From an uncultured Ruminococcus sp. (GTDB lineage: Bacteria; Bacillota; Clostridia; Oscillospirales; Ruminococcaceae), in the NCBI GenBank assembly GCA_900540005.1, contig UQEM01000122.1:1-7586 (forward strand): a stretch of 7,586 bases of DNA, given 5' to 3'. A program made the position numbers and the translations under genes. The notes under the pieces were generated by a model. That model was given only the letters and a program-made list of their open reading frames with translations. It was not told the DNA's origin and did no database searches. This document shows positions 1-5,013 of the stretch, piece after piece (position 1 is the first letter of the stretch; every line of letters starts with the position of its first letter).

Positions 1-29
1 TCACTTGTAAGTGATTTCTTCTTTGACAT
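1..29 (-). CDS. 5' end of an unidentified gene running off the left edge (possibly an IS200/IS605-type tnpA)
   Basis: An ATG at 29-27 on the minus strand opens a frame reading MSKKKSLTS before the window ends. It is preceded by a strong ribosome binding site, AAAGGGGG at about 44-37, seven to eight bases from the ATG, and by a -10 box at 93-88. Only nine residues are visible, so the product cannot be identified. A Lys-rich start followed by Ser-Leu, and a leader hairpin against the ribosome binding site, are both seen in IS200/IS605 Y1 transposase genes, but this is only a weak suggestion. It could equally be any small cytosolic protein. Confidence 0.45.
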
Positions 30-37
30 AAAATAAC

Positions 38-87
38 CCCCTTTAGAGTTACACCTTTTTATTATTTCATGTGTCTACTCTAAGGGG
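38..87 (-). promoter_or_regulatory. Leader stem-loop overlapping the ribosome binding site of the left-edge gene
   Basis: The arms 38-49 and 77-87 pair over eleven base pairs with one bulged base (cccctttagagt against actctaagggg), and 51-54 pairs with 71-74 (acac/gtgt) inside. On the minus strand the right-hand arm contains the AAAGGGGG ribosome binding site of the gene starting at 29. Transcript arriving from the feo operon would fold the whole stem and hide this site; the tail GTTATTTTA also gives it some terminator character. A transcript starting from the -10 at 93-88 would lack the outer C-run and leave the site more open. The structure is visible; the regulatory reading is inference. 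Confidence 0.5.
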
Positions 88-93
88 ATTATA
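88..93 (-). promoter_or_regulatory. Extended -10 box (TGATATAAT) for the left-edge gene
   Basis: TATAAT at 93-88 is preceded by TGA, giving the TGn extended -10 form. At 17-bp spacing the -35 position holds only an A-run, so the promoter would depend on the extended -10. The predicted start near 81 lies inside the hairpin and about 50 bases upstream of the ATG at 29. Confidence 0.4.
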
Positions 94-123
94 TCATAAC
101 GAATGCCGCCTTTTTTTGTTTTA

Positions 124-471
124 TCAATCTTGTGCAGTGACTTTATAGCCTGCCTTTTCTATACGCTGGATTATGATACTGTTATCAACATCTTTTGCAT
201 AGCTTACGGTAAGCTCTTTCTTTTTCAGGTCAACACTGCCTGAAACGTCGCTTATGTCATTAACGATTTCTTCAACACGTTGTTTGCAATTCTCACAATG
301 CATTCCGTCAACCGTGAACTTTCTTGTGAAAATAACATTCGGAAGATGTTTCTTCTTTACCTTGTATCCACCGCCGCCGCAGCAGCCGCTTTCGCCGCTG
401 AAGTGCTTTTTGGTGTATACGATACCAATTGCAATCATAACAACAAGAATCGCAATAATTACATAATTCAT
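124..471 (-). CDS. Membrane-anchored heavy-metal-associated (HMA) domain protein at the end of the feo operon
   Basis: This 115-aa protein starts with a membrane helix (about residues 3-19, MNYVIIAILVVMIAIGIVY), then basic residues, a CCGGGG stretch at 30-35, and a C-terminal HMA fold from about residue 50. The metal site is GMHCENC at 56-62 (CxxC, C59 and C62), and the ferredoxin-like pattern ends in IEKAGYKV. HMA domains bind soft metals such as Cu(I) and pass them to partner proteins; here the domain is tethered to the membrane, probably facing the cytoplasm. The start at 471 is chosen because GAGGTGAT lies five to six bases upstream; the longer open frame to 564 overlaps the gene before it and has a non-membrane-like, Arg-rich N-terminus. 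It follows the Cys-rich peptide gene by 22 bases, so it is likely in the feo transcript. Metal specificity cannot be read from sequence. Confidence 0.9.
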   Translation of the reverse strand: MNYVIIAILVVMIAIGIVYTKKHFSGESGCCGGGGYKVKKKHLPNVIFTRKFTVDGMHCENCKQRVEEIVNDISDVSGSVDLKKKELTVSYAKDVDNSIIIQRIEKAGYKVTAQD

Positions 472-493
472 GAGATCACCTCGATGTCGGATT

Positions 494-673
494 TTAATGT
501 TTACCCGAGCTTTTACCGCTGTGGCTTTCCGAGCAATGTCCCTTTGAAGGACACTGCTTTGCATACGGACAGCCTATGCAGTGTTCACCGCGTTTTTTGG
601 CTTTGTAAATGTACAATGAAGCGGAACCGAGAATGACAATCAAAACTGCAATAAGAATAATATTTGCGATCAT
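494..673 (-). CDS. FeoB-associated Cys-rich membrane protein
   Basis: A 59-aa protein: an N-terminal membrane helix (residues about 3-23, MIANIILIAVLIVILGSASL), a basic turn KAKKR, then a Cys/His region with H31, C32, C35 (HCIGCPYAKQC), C41 and C47, and a Ser/Lys/His-rich tail ending SGKH. This is the pattern of the FeoB-associated Cys-rich membrane protein family found after feoB in Firmicutes. The ATG at 673 comes two bases after the feoB stop, with AAAGG inside the feoB end as ribosome binding site, so translation is probably coupled. Its role is not established; help with Fe(II) transfer, a redox function, or stabilising FeoB are all possible. It plays a part comparable in position to FeoC of enterobacteria, but is not homologous in sequence. 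Confidence 0.9.
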   Translation of the reverse strand: MIANIILIAVLIVILGSASLYIYKAKKRGEHCIGCPYAKQCPSKGHCSESHSGKSSGKH

Positions 674-675
674 TT

Positions 676-2685
676 TTATGCCTTTGATGCATTAAGAGCA
701 TACTCAGACTTGAGGTGCTTGTTTGTATTTGTGATAAGGAATGCGATAACAGCAACGAATACAACTACGATTGCAAGACCGCCAAGTGCAGCGCCTACAT
801 TGAGTGAAGAAGGTGAAGTGATGAGTGTACCTACTGTGTAAACGCAGTAACCTACTGTGTAGCCTACGCCGAGGAGGTAACCGATACCTGCCCAGAACCA
901 CTTCTTGCTCTTCATTTCTGAGTTCATAGCACCGAGTGCTGCGAAGCAAGGAGGAGTATAGAGGTTAAACATGAGGTAAGCGAGTGCTGCAACCTTTGTG
1001 ATTGCGATGATGCCGGCAGCTTCTGTACCAGCGCCCTGTACGAGTTCGAGGTCGTCAGTGTTGATGAGGTTTTCAAGTCCAACGAAGCAAACTGCGAGAG
1101 TTCCGACAACGTTTTCCTTAGCGATAAATCCTGTAACGGCTGCTGCTGCAAGCTGCCATGAAAGAACACCAACGATAGGATAGATTATGTAAGCGAAAGG
1201 TCTTGCGAGAGATGCGAGGATCGAGGAGTCAGCCGTTTCAGCAACTGCAAAGCTCCAGTTGAATGTCTGCATGATCTGAACGAGAGTATTGCAGAGGAGG
1301 ATAATTGTTGCTGCCTTTACGATGTAAGCCCAACCACGGTTGCACATTGACTTGAATGCACCCCAGAGTGAAGGTATCTTGTACTCAGGGAGCTCCATGA
1401 TGAAGAAGGACTTTCTTGCCTTGTAGCCTGCGATCTTGTTGATAATAAGTGAACCGAAGAAAATGAGAATGATACCTGTGAAGTACATTACTGTGCTTAC
1501 CCAACCAGCATTGTCGAAGAATGCTCCGGCAAAGAGTGAGATAACGGGGATCTTAGCGCCGCAGGGCATCATAGGTGTGAGCATTGCGGTCGCTCTGCGC
1601 TCACGTTCGTTTCTGATAGTACGGCAAGCCATGATTCCGGGAACGCCGCAGCCGATACCGATAACGAAAGGAATAACGGATTTACCGGAAAGACCGACTT
1701 TCTTGAAGATAGGATCAAGAACAACTGAAACTCTTGCCATGTAACCGCAGTCCTCAAGGAGAGCGATAAGGAAGTAAAGTACCATAACGAGGGGAAGGAA
1801 GCCTACTACGGCGCCAACGCCTCCAATGATACCGTCAACGAGGAGTGCGTAAAGAAGCGGGTTTGCATTTTCGAGGAGTCCGCCCACCCAGTTCTGGAAT
1901 GATTCGATCAGACCTGTGAGGAAGTCTGCGATCGGAGCACCGACCCATACCTGTGAGATCTGGAATACGAGATACATTACAACAGCGAAGATCGGAATAC
2001 CAAGCCACTTGTTCGTGAGAACAGCATCTATCTTATCTCCGGAGTTCTTTTCCTTTGTCTGAACCTTTCTTACCTCGACGGCAGAAACGATCTTATTTAC
2101 AAAGTCGAATCTCTTTCTGTCGGCCTCTTCAACTACATTCTTATCTGTGAGGTCGATATCGCCTTCTGAATAAGGAGCTTTCTGCTGTGTGAAAGCTACG
2201 GAAGCAGCCTTTTCAACAACTTCCTTCAAGCCTCCGTTGGAAACGGAAATTGTTTTGATCACGGGGCAGCCAAGCTTTTTGGAGAGTGCCTCCGCATCGA
2301 TCTTTGTGCCCTTCTTCTCGTTAATATCGCTCTTGTTAAGAGCAACTACTACCGGAATACCAAGCTCAAGGAGCTGTGTGGTAAAGAACAAGCTTCTGCT
2401 GAGGTTTGTAGCGTCAACGATGTTGATGATAACATCGGGGTTCTCATGCTTTACATAAGAACTTGTGATACTTTCCTCGCTGGTGAACGGTGACATTGAG
2501 TATGCGCCCGGAAGGTCAACAGCTATCAACTGCTGGTCGCCGCTATAAAACGACTTTTTGATAGGGTGCTCCTTTTTGTCAACGGTAACGCCGGCCCAGT
2601 TTCCCACTCTTTCGTTTCTGCCTGTCAGGGCATTGTACATGGTGGTTTTACCGGAGTTCGGATTACCAGTAAGTGCGATTCTCAT
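676..2685 (-). CDS. feoB: Ferrous iron transport protein B (GTPase-coupled Fe(II) permease)
   Basis: A 669-aa membrane protein importing Fe(II). The N-terminal G domain shows G1 GNPNSGKT at 7-14, G2 in VGNWAGVTV at 27-35, G3 DLPG at 57-60, G4 NKSD at 118-121 and a G5-like SVSNGG at 148-153. After a linker the membrane part starts near residue 230 and carries the Gate-type motifs GCGVPGIMACRTI and PMMPCGAKIPV, with the conserved cysteines, and FIAKENVVGTL in the second half. Length is within the family's usual range; the C-terminus lacks the Cys cluster seen in E. coli FeoB, perhaps because Cys residues are supplied by the next gene. The start MRIALTGN is the family norm; its best ribosome binding site, GAAAGGA at 2704-2698, is unusually far (12 bases). 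An in-frame ATG at 2724 has no such site and would add 13 atypical residues. Downstream genes follow closely. Confidence 0.97.
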   Translation of the reverse strand: MRIALTGNPNSGKTTMYNALTGRNERVGNWAGVTVDKKEHPIKKSFYSGDQQLIAVDLPGAYSMSPFTSEESITSSYVKHENPDVIINIVDATNLSRSLFFTTQLLELGIPVVVALNKSDINEKKGTKIDAEALSKKLGCPVIKTISVSNGGLKEVVEKAASVAFTQQKAPYSEGDIDLTDKNVVEEADRKRFDFVNKIVSAVEVRKVQTKEKNSGDKIDAVLTNKWLGIPIFAVVMYLVFQISQVWVGAPIADFLTGLIESFQNWVGGLLENANPLLYALLVDGIIGGVGAVVGFLPLVMVLYFLIALLEDCGYMARVSVVLDPIFKKVGLSGKSVIPFVIGIGCGVPGIMACRTIRNERERRATAMLTPMMPCGAKIPVISLFAGAFFDNAGWVSTVMYFTGIILIFFGSLIINKIAGYKARKSFFIMELPEYKIPSLWGAFKSMCNRGWAYIVKAATIILLCNTLVQIMQTFNWSFAVAETADSSILASLARPFAYIIYPIVGVLSWQLAAAAVTGFIAKENVVGTLAVCFVGLENLINTDDLELVQGAGTEAAGIIAITKVAALAYLMFNLYTPPCFAALGAMNSEMKSKKWFWAGIGYLLGVGYTVGYCVYTVGTLITSPSSLNVGAALGGLAIVVVFVAVIAFLITNTNKHLKSEYALNASKA

Positions 2686-2730
2686 GATTATATCAAATCC
2701 TTTCTTAAAATTTAAATATTTCATTCAGAT

Positions 2731-2744
2731 CAGGCTGTTGCCTG
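2731..2744 (-). other. Small hairpin in the feoB leader
   Basis: CAGGC and GCCTG flank a four-base loop (2731-2735 and 2740-2744), with CATTCA/TGAATG just outside on the two sides as an alternative pairing. It sits in the roughly 92-base leader predicted for feoB mRNA, 46 bases before the start codon and clear of the ribosome binding site. It matches no riboswitch class I know; it may be incidental. Confidence 0.3.
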
Positions 2745-2762
2745 AATGCTAAAATGGGCAGG

Positions 2763-2778
2763 ATTAGATAACGCTAAT
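2763..2778 (-). promoter_or_regulatory. Putative iron/metal-repressor operator of feoB (ATTAG-N6-CTAAT)
   Basis: A perfect five-base inverted repeat, ATTAG and CTAAT separated by six bases. It starts six bases after the CATAAT -10 box, covering positions about +1 to +16. The feoA promoter carries TTAG-N6-CTAAT with the same spacing to its own -10 box, so the pair looks like a shared operator. A metal-responsive repressor of the DtxR or Fur class would be the expected binder for feo genes, but the motif is not a clear match to the consensus I know of either. Confidence 0.55.
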
Positions 2779-2784
2779 AGAGTT

Positions 2785-2813
2785 ATTATGAACTAACCTG
2801 TGATCTGTGAAAA
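2785..2813 (-). promoter_or_regulatory. feoB promoter (TTTTCA, 17 bp, CATAAT)
   Basis: On the minus strand, TTTTCA at 2813-2808 (4 of 6 to consensus) and CATAAT at 2790-2785 (5 of 6) are 17 bases apart. Alone this would be modest, but the operator that follows at exactly the distance found in the strong feoA promoter supports it. The -35 box begins right at the end of the stem-loop that follows feoA, which fits separate transcription of feoB. Confidence 0.55.
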
Positions 2814-2833
2814 CAGCCGATTTTCGCGGCTGT
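2813..2833 (-). terminator. Stem-loop after feoA, weak intrinsic terminator or attenuator
   Basis: ACAGCCG and CGGCTGT form a seven-bp GC-rich stem around a seven-base loop, 13 bases past the feoA stop. On the minus strand it runs into TTTTC, a short U-tract, so it is a weak terminator; partial read-through into feoB is likely. On the plus strand no U-tract follows. Confidence 0.5.
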
Positions 2834-2846
2834 CTTTACTCTGTAA

Positions 2847-3059
2847 TTAAATTTCTATTGCATCTGCAAGCTGATGATCGATATTGTATCTTCCATCCTT
2901 GATAGATACAACACAACTGTTCTTCAGGTGGGATACGACCGTAATCGCCTCACCGCTGTAACAACCCAGTGAAAAGAGGAACGAATTCAGTTCATCATCA
3001 TCGGTATTGATACTTTTGACCGTGTATTCTTTTCCCTCTATTGCATCTTTAAGTGTCAT
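2847..3059 (-). CDS. feoA: Ferrous iron transport protein A
   Basis: A 70-aa cytosolic protein with the FeoA SH3-like beta-barrel pattern: MTLKDAIEGKEYTVKSI at the start, the LGCYSGEAITVVSH turn in the middle (the family's LGL-x-G-x-x-V segment), and YNIDHQLADAIEI at the end, matching the family's closing strand where residues such as LxxxxAxxIxV are usual. FeoA is needed for FeoB-dependent Fe(II) uptake and is thought to interact with FeoB, though its precise action is unsettled. The start at 3059 is chosen for its length and for GGAAGGTG five bases upstream; upstream in-frame ATGs at 3116 and near 3077-3074 would add non-conserved residues. It is the first gene of the feo locus, driven by a near-perfect promoter and followed by a stem-loop before feoB. 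Confidence 0.93.
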   Translation of the reverse strand: MTLKDAIEGKEYTVKSINTDDDELNSFLFSLGCYSGEAITVVSHLKNSCVVSIKDGRYNIDHQLADAIEI

Positions 3060-3121
3060 AGCTGCACCTTCCATCATAGAAAATTTTAGTTTTTGCCAAT
3101 AAGCAGTTGTATGCAAACTTC

Positions 3122-3137
3122 ATTAGCTTCTTCTAAC
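3122..3137 (-). promoter_or_regulatory. Putative metal-repressor operator of feoA (GTTAG-N6-CTAAT)
   Basis: GTTAG, six bases, CTAAT, starting six bases after the TATAAT -10 box and therefore at the expected transcription start. The core TTAG-N6-CTAA is a perfect inverted repeat. It is the twin of the site before feoB at 2763-2778. A repressor bound here would block the polymerase or early elongation; the regulator itself is not in the window. Confidence 0.55.
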
Positions 3138-3143
3138 GAATCT

Positions 3144-3172
3144 ATTATACCCACAAATCCCTGCTTTGTCAA
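3144..3172 (-). promoter_or_regulatory. feoA promoter (TTGACA, 17 bp, TATAAT)
   Basis: On the minus strand TTGACA at 3172-3167 and TATAAT at 3149-3144 both match the sigma-A consensus exactly and are 17 bases apart. The predicted start is near 3137, giving a leader of about 78 bases before feoA. A promoter this strong usually needs repression, in line with the palindrome at its start site. Confidence 0.92.
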
Positions 3173-3215
3173 GCTTATTTTATACTAACATCTATTTTTC
3201 GACATTAAACACAAA

Positions 3216-3235
3216 ATACAATTTATAGTTTGTAT
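3216..3235. other. Imperfect inverted repeat in the feoA-MATE divergent region
   Basis: ATACAA and TTGTAT flank eight AT-rich bases. It lies in the AT-rich stretch between the two divergent promoters (3173-3304), which otherwise shows no gene or recognisable signal. It could be an activator site or chance in low-complexity sequence. Confidence 0.25.
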
Positions 3236-3304
3236 CATAACTATCTATTTTAACCCTAAGCTTTTACGGTATCTCAAAGCAGAAAATAATTTCCCATTCA
3301 CGAT

Positions 3305-3333
3305 TTGTCATTGACGCAGAAATGTGCTATAAT
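3305..3333 (+). promoter_or_regulatory. Promoter of the MATE transporter gene (TTGTCA, 17 bp, TGc-TATAAT)
   Basis: TTGTCA at 3305-3310 (5 of 6) and TATAAT at 3328-3333 are 17 bases apart, and TGC before the -10 makes it an extended -10 form. The predicted start is near 3340, leaving about 72 bases of leader. It is divergent from the feoA promoter by about 130 bases, so the two units could share upstream regulation but need not. Confidence 0.87.
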
Positions 3334-3338
3334 TAAAG

Positions 3339-3351
3339 GTATGCGGCATAC
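3339..3351 (+). promoter_or_regulatory. Thirteen-base palindrome at the MATE gene transcription start
   Basis: GTATGC and GCATAC are perfect arms around a single central G. The site begins at about the predicted +1, the classical place for a repressor of an efflux gene (MarR, TetR or GntR type). No regulator gene is beside it. As RNA the arms could not form a stable hairpin with a one-base loop, so a DNA-binding role is the better reading. Confidence 0.45.
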
Positions 3352-3411
3352 TCAGCAAATAAGAACAAGTTCTGAAACAGGCGTGAATATTTTTTATACA
3401 GGAGACTCTTG

Positions 3412-4746
3412 ATGAACAATACATATTTAACTACGGGAAACGTTTTTAAGTCGATTTCGATTTTTGCCGTGCCAATGCTGATAGGAAATATATTGCAGCA
3501 GCTTTACAACATCATCGATACTTGGGTTGTCGGAAAATACATAAACTCGGATGCACTTGCGGCTGTCGGAGCCGTGTTTGCACTCATGGTATTCATCACT
3601 TCGATCCTTATCGGTCTTTGCATGGGAAGCGGAGTAGTTTTCGCCCAAGATTACGGCAGAAAAGACTTTGCCGTGCTGCAAAGACGAATCGGCACATCTT
3701 TCATAGGTATCGGTATCATAACCGTGGTCATCACCGTCTTGACTGCCTGCAAAATGGATCTTCTGCTGCAATGGCTCAATATTCCCGTGGAGATATATGA
3801 CACTACGCTCGACTATCTGCGGATAATAATCGTCGGGATCCCTGCGGTATTCGTATATAATTTCTTTGCCGCGTATCTGAAATCTCTCGGAAACTCCGTC
3901 ACTCCGCTGGTCTATCTGGCAGTTTCGGCTGTGGTGAACATAATTCTCGACCTGTTGTTTGTGCTTTCGTTCGATATGGGAGTCAAAGGCGCGGCGCTTG
4001 CAACAGTTATCGCCCAGTACATATCCGGACTTGGCTGCGGAGTCCATGTAATACTAAAAAGCGAATACGCGAGAAACGCATTCACGCACATCAGCATAAG
4101 AGCCGAGGATATCAGGATACTGTTCAGCTATTCATTCTACACCTGCCTACAGCAATCCGTTATGAATCTCGGGATCCTCATGGTTCAGGGCATTGTAAAC
4201 AGCTACGGAACAGTCGTCATGACCGCATTTGCGGCAGGAGTCAAGATCGACGCTTTCGCTTATATACCTGCTCAGGAATACGGAAACGCATTCTCCACCT
4301 TTCTCGCACAAAATTACGGTGCAAACAAAATGGACAGATTCAGACAGGGTATTCGCGTCGGCATAATAACGTCAGCCGTTTACTGCGCAGCCGCTTCGCT
4401 CGTATTGTGGATATTCGCAAAAAAGCTTATGCTGATATTTATTCCCGAATCTAAAACAGAGATAATCAATATCGGCGTGCAGTACCTGCACATAGAGGGT
4501 GCTTTTTATATAGGTATAGGAATCCTGTTTTTGCTTTACGGACTCTACCGGGCAATGGGCAGACCTCAGATGTCGCTGATTCTCACGATAATCTCGCTCG
4601 GCACGAGAGTTGTCATTGCAAAGGCCGTATCAGTCTCGGATATGCCTGTCAGCGGGATATGGTGGGCTGTACCGATAGGCTGGTTTCTTGCCGATACTGT
4701 AGGAATTATCTGCTACTTATTTTACAGAAAAAGTCTGAAACGCTGA
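3412..4746 (+). CDS. MATE-family multidrug/cation antiporter (DinF/MepA-like)
   Basis: A 444-aa inner-membrane protein with about 12 predicted helices and no signal peptide. The first helix holds NILQQLYNIIDTWVVGK at 26-42, with the Asp (D36) and Gly that MATE exporters keep in TM1, followed by ALAAVGAVFAL. The second half repeats the pattern, with AFAAGVKIDAFAYIPAQ and STFLAQNYGANKMDR near residues 275-310. MATE proteins expel cationic drugs or metabolites in exchange for Na+ or H+; the substrate cannot be told from sequence. The ATG at 3412 is chosen over the TTG just before it because GGAG at 3401-3404 is seven bases upstream of it. It is a single-gene unit with its own promoter and terminator, so it is unlikely to belong to the iron locus in function. 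Confidence 0.95.
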   Translation: MNNTYLTTGNVFKSISIFAVPMLIGNILQQLYNIIDTWVVGKYINSDALAAVGAVFALMVFITSILIGLCMGSGVVFAQDYGRKDFAVLQRRIGTSFIGIGIITVVITVLTACKMDLLLQWLNIPVEIYDTTLDYLRIIIVGIPAVFVYNFFAAYLKSLGNSVTPLVYLAVSAVVNIILDLLFVLSFDMGVKGAALATVIAQYISGLGCGVHVILKSEYARNAFTHISIRAEDIRILFSYSFYTCLQQSVMNLGILMVQGIVNSYGTVVMTAFAAGVKIDAFAYIPAQEYGNAFSTFLAQNYGANKMDRFRQGIRVGIITSAVYCAAASLVLWIFAKKLMLIFIPESKTEIINIGVQYLHIEGAFYIGIGILFLLYGLYRAMGRPQMSLILTIISLGTRVVIAKAVSVSDMPVSGIWWAVPIGWFLADTVGIICYLFYRKSLKR

Positions 4747-4783
4747 AAATGCCGTCCGGGACATTTGTCTCGAACGGCATTTT
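4746..4783 (+). terminator. Strong intrinsic terminator of the MATE gene
   Basis: AAAATGCCGT and ACGGCATTTT form a ten-bp stem, with a further pairing region (CGGGAC/GTCTCG, one wobble) inside, directly overlapping the stop codon. It is followed by TTTTATTG. The A-run before the stem gives a U-tract on the other strand too, so it may stop transcription both ways. Confidence 0.88.
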
Positions 4784-4833
4784 ATTGTATAATGGACCCC
4801 CCAATTAAACTGGGGGTTTCCATTATACAATAA
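4782..4833. repeat. 52-bp near-perfect palindrome between convergent genes
   Basis: The outer arms, TTATTGTATAATGGA (4782-4796) and its exact complement (4819-4833), pair over 15 bases. After a one- or two-base interruption, CCCCCA (4798-4803) pairs with TGGGGG (4811-4816), leaving a seven-base loop. Both arms contain a TATAAT hexamer facing inwards. It is too long and regular for a simple terminator tail and looks like a miniature inverted-repeat element or REP-like palindrome; no target duplication is evident. Confidence 0.65.
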
Positions 4834-4834
4834 G

Positions 4835-4870
4835 GTAACAGCCGCACTCCGTAAGGACTGCGGCTGTTAC
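4835..4870 (-). terminator. Stem-loop closing the surface-protein/small-peptide unit
   Basis: GTAACAGCCGCA and TGCGGCTGTTAC form 12 perfect base pairs, then a C/C mismatch, three more pairs and a four-base loop. It lies four bases after the stop codon of the 39-aa gene on the minus strand. The following CTTATTGTAT is only moderately U-rich, so efficiency is uncertain, but its position fits a terminator. Read on the plus strand its loop is GTAA. Confidence 0.6.
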
Positions 4871-4874
4871 GAAT

Positions 4875-4994
4875 TCAAGGACGAATGATCGGAAGTTCAT
4901 TGTCATCGGGATCAATAAGATCGCTGGTTGTGATGACATCTTTATTGTCAAAAGCAATGATCTCAATATCCGGCTTGATATATGTTTCTTTCAT
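4875..4994 (-). CDS. Uncharacterised 39-aa peptide coupled to the surface-protein gene
   Basis: The frame starts MKETYIKPDIEIIAF, continues DNKDVITTSD, and ends in an acidic, Pro-rich tail (LIDPDDNELPIIRP). AAAGGAGC ends ten bases before the ATG, a convincing ribosome binding site placed right after the surface-gene stop (19-base gap). A terminator-like stem-loop follows four bases after its own stop. There is no membrane helix, signal peptide or Cys. I do not recognise a named family; the layout Lys-x-x-Tyr-x-x-Pro-x-(I/V)-E-(I/V)-(I/V)-x-F followed by (V/I)-ITTS resembles short peptides I associate with clostridial genomes, with a leader-like front and variable tail, but this is memory of a pattern rather than a match. 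A RiPP-like precursor, a small chaperone for the surface protein, or an unrelated microprotein are all open. Confidence 0.75.
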   Translation of the reverse strand: MKETYIKPDIEIIAFDNKDVITTSDLIDPDDNELPIIRP

Positions 4995-5013
4995 TGATAA
5001 TTAGCTCCTTTCA

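Noticed and set aside
495..511. CRISPR, tRNA or rRNA anywhere in the window
   Set aside because: No regularly spaced repeats, cloverleaf with CCA-type end, or conserved rRNA segments were seen; the hairpins present are isolated.
472..564. Longer start (ATG at 564) for the HMA-domain protein, giving 146 residues
   Set aside because: The extra Arg/Lys-rich 31 residues overlap the FeoB-associated Cys-rich gene in another frame and would sit before a membrane helix; the ATG at 471 has a clear GAGGTG site.
280..636. Plus-strand open frame of 118 codons with an Ala run
   Set aside because: It is the antisense image of the HMA and Cys-rich genes; the Ala run is the complement of the CCGGGG codons.
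1436..1744. Plus-strand open frame of 102 codons inside feoB
   Set aside because: It lies wholly antisense to conserved FeoB membrane segments and has no ribosome binding site.
2686..2724. FeoB start at the ATG at 2724
   Set aside because: No ribosome binding site precedes it, and FeoB proteins normally begin with the short strand directly before the P-loop, as at 2685.
3225..3255. Fur-box-like sequence in the divergent region (near GATAGTTATGATAC on the minus strand)
   Set aside because: It matches only about 9 of 14 informative positions of the 7-1-7 Fur box and lies some 60-80 bases upstream of the feoA -35 box.
3311..3333. TTGACG as -35 box of the MATE promoter
   Set aside because: It is only 11 bases from the TATAAT; TTGTCA at 3305 gives the correct 17-base spacing.
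3427..4047. Minus-strand open frame of 206 codons opposite the MATE gene
   Set aside because: Composition (many His, Arg, Tyr, Asp) is that of an antisense shadow; the plus strand encodes a clear MATE protein there.
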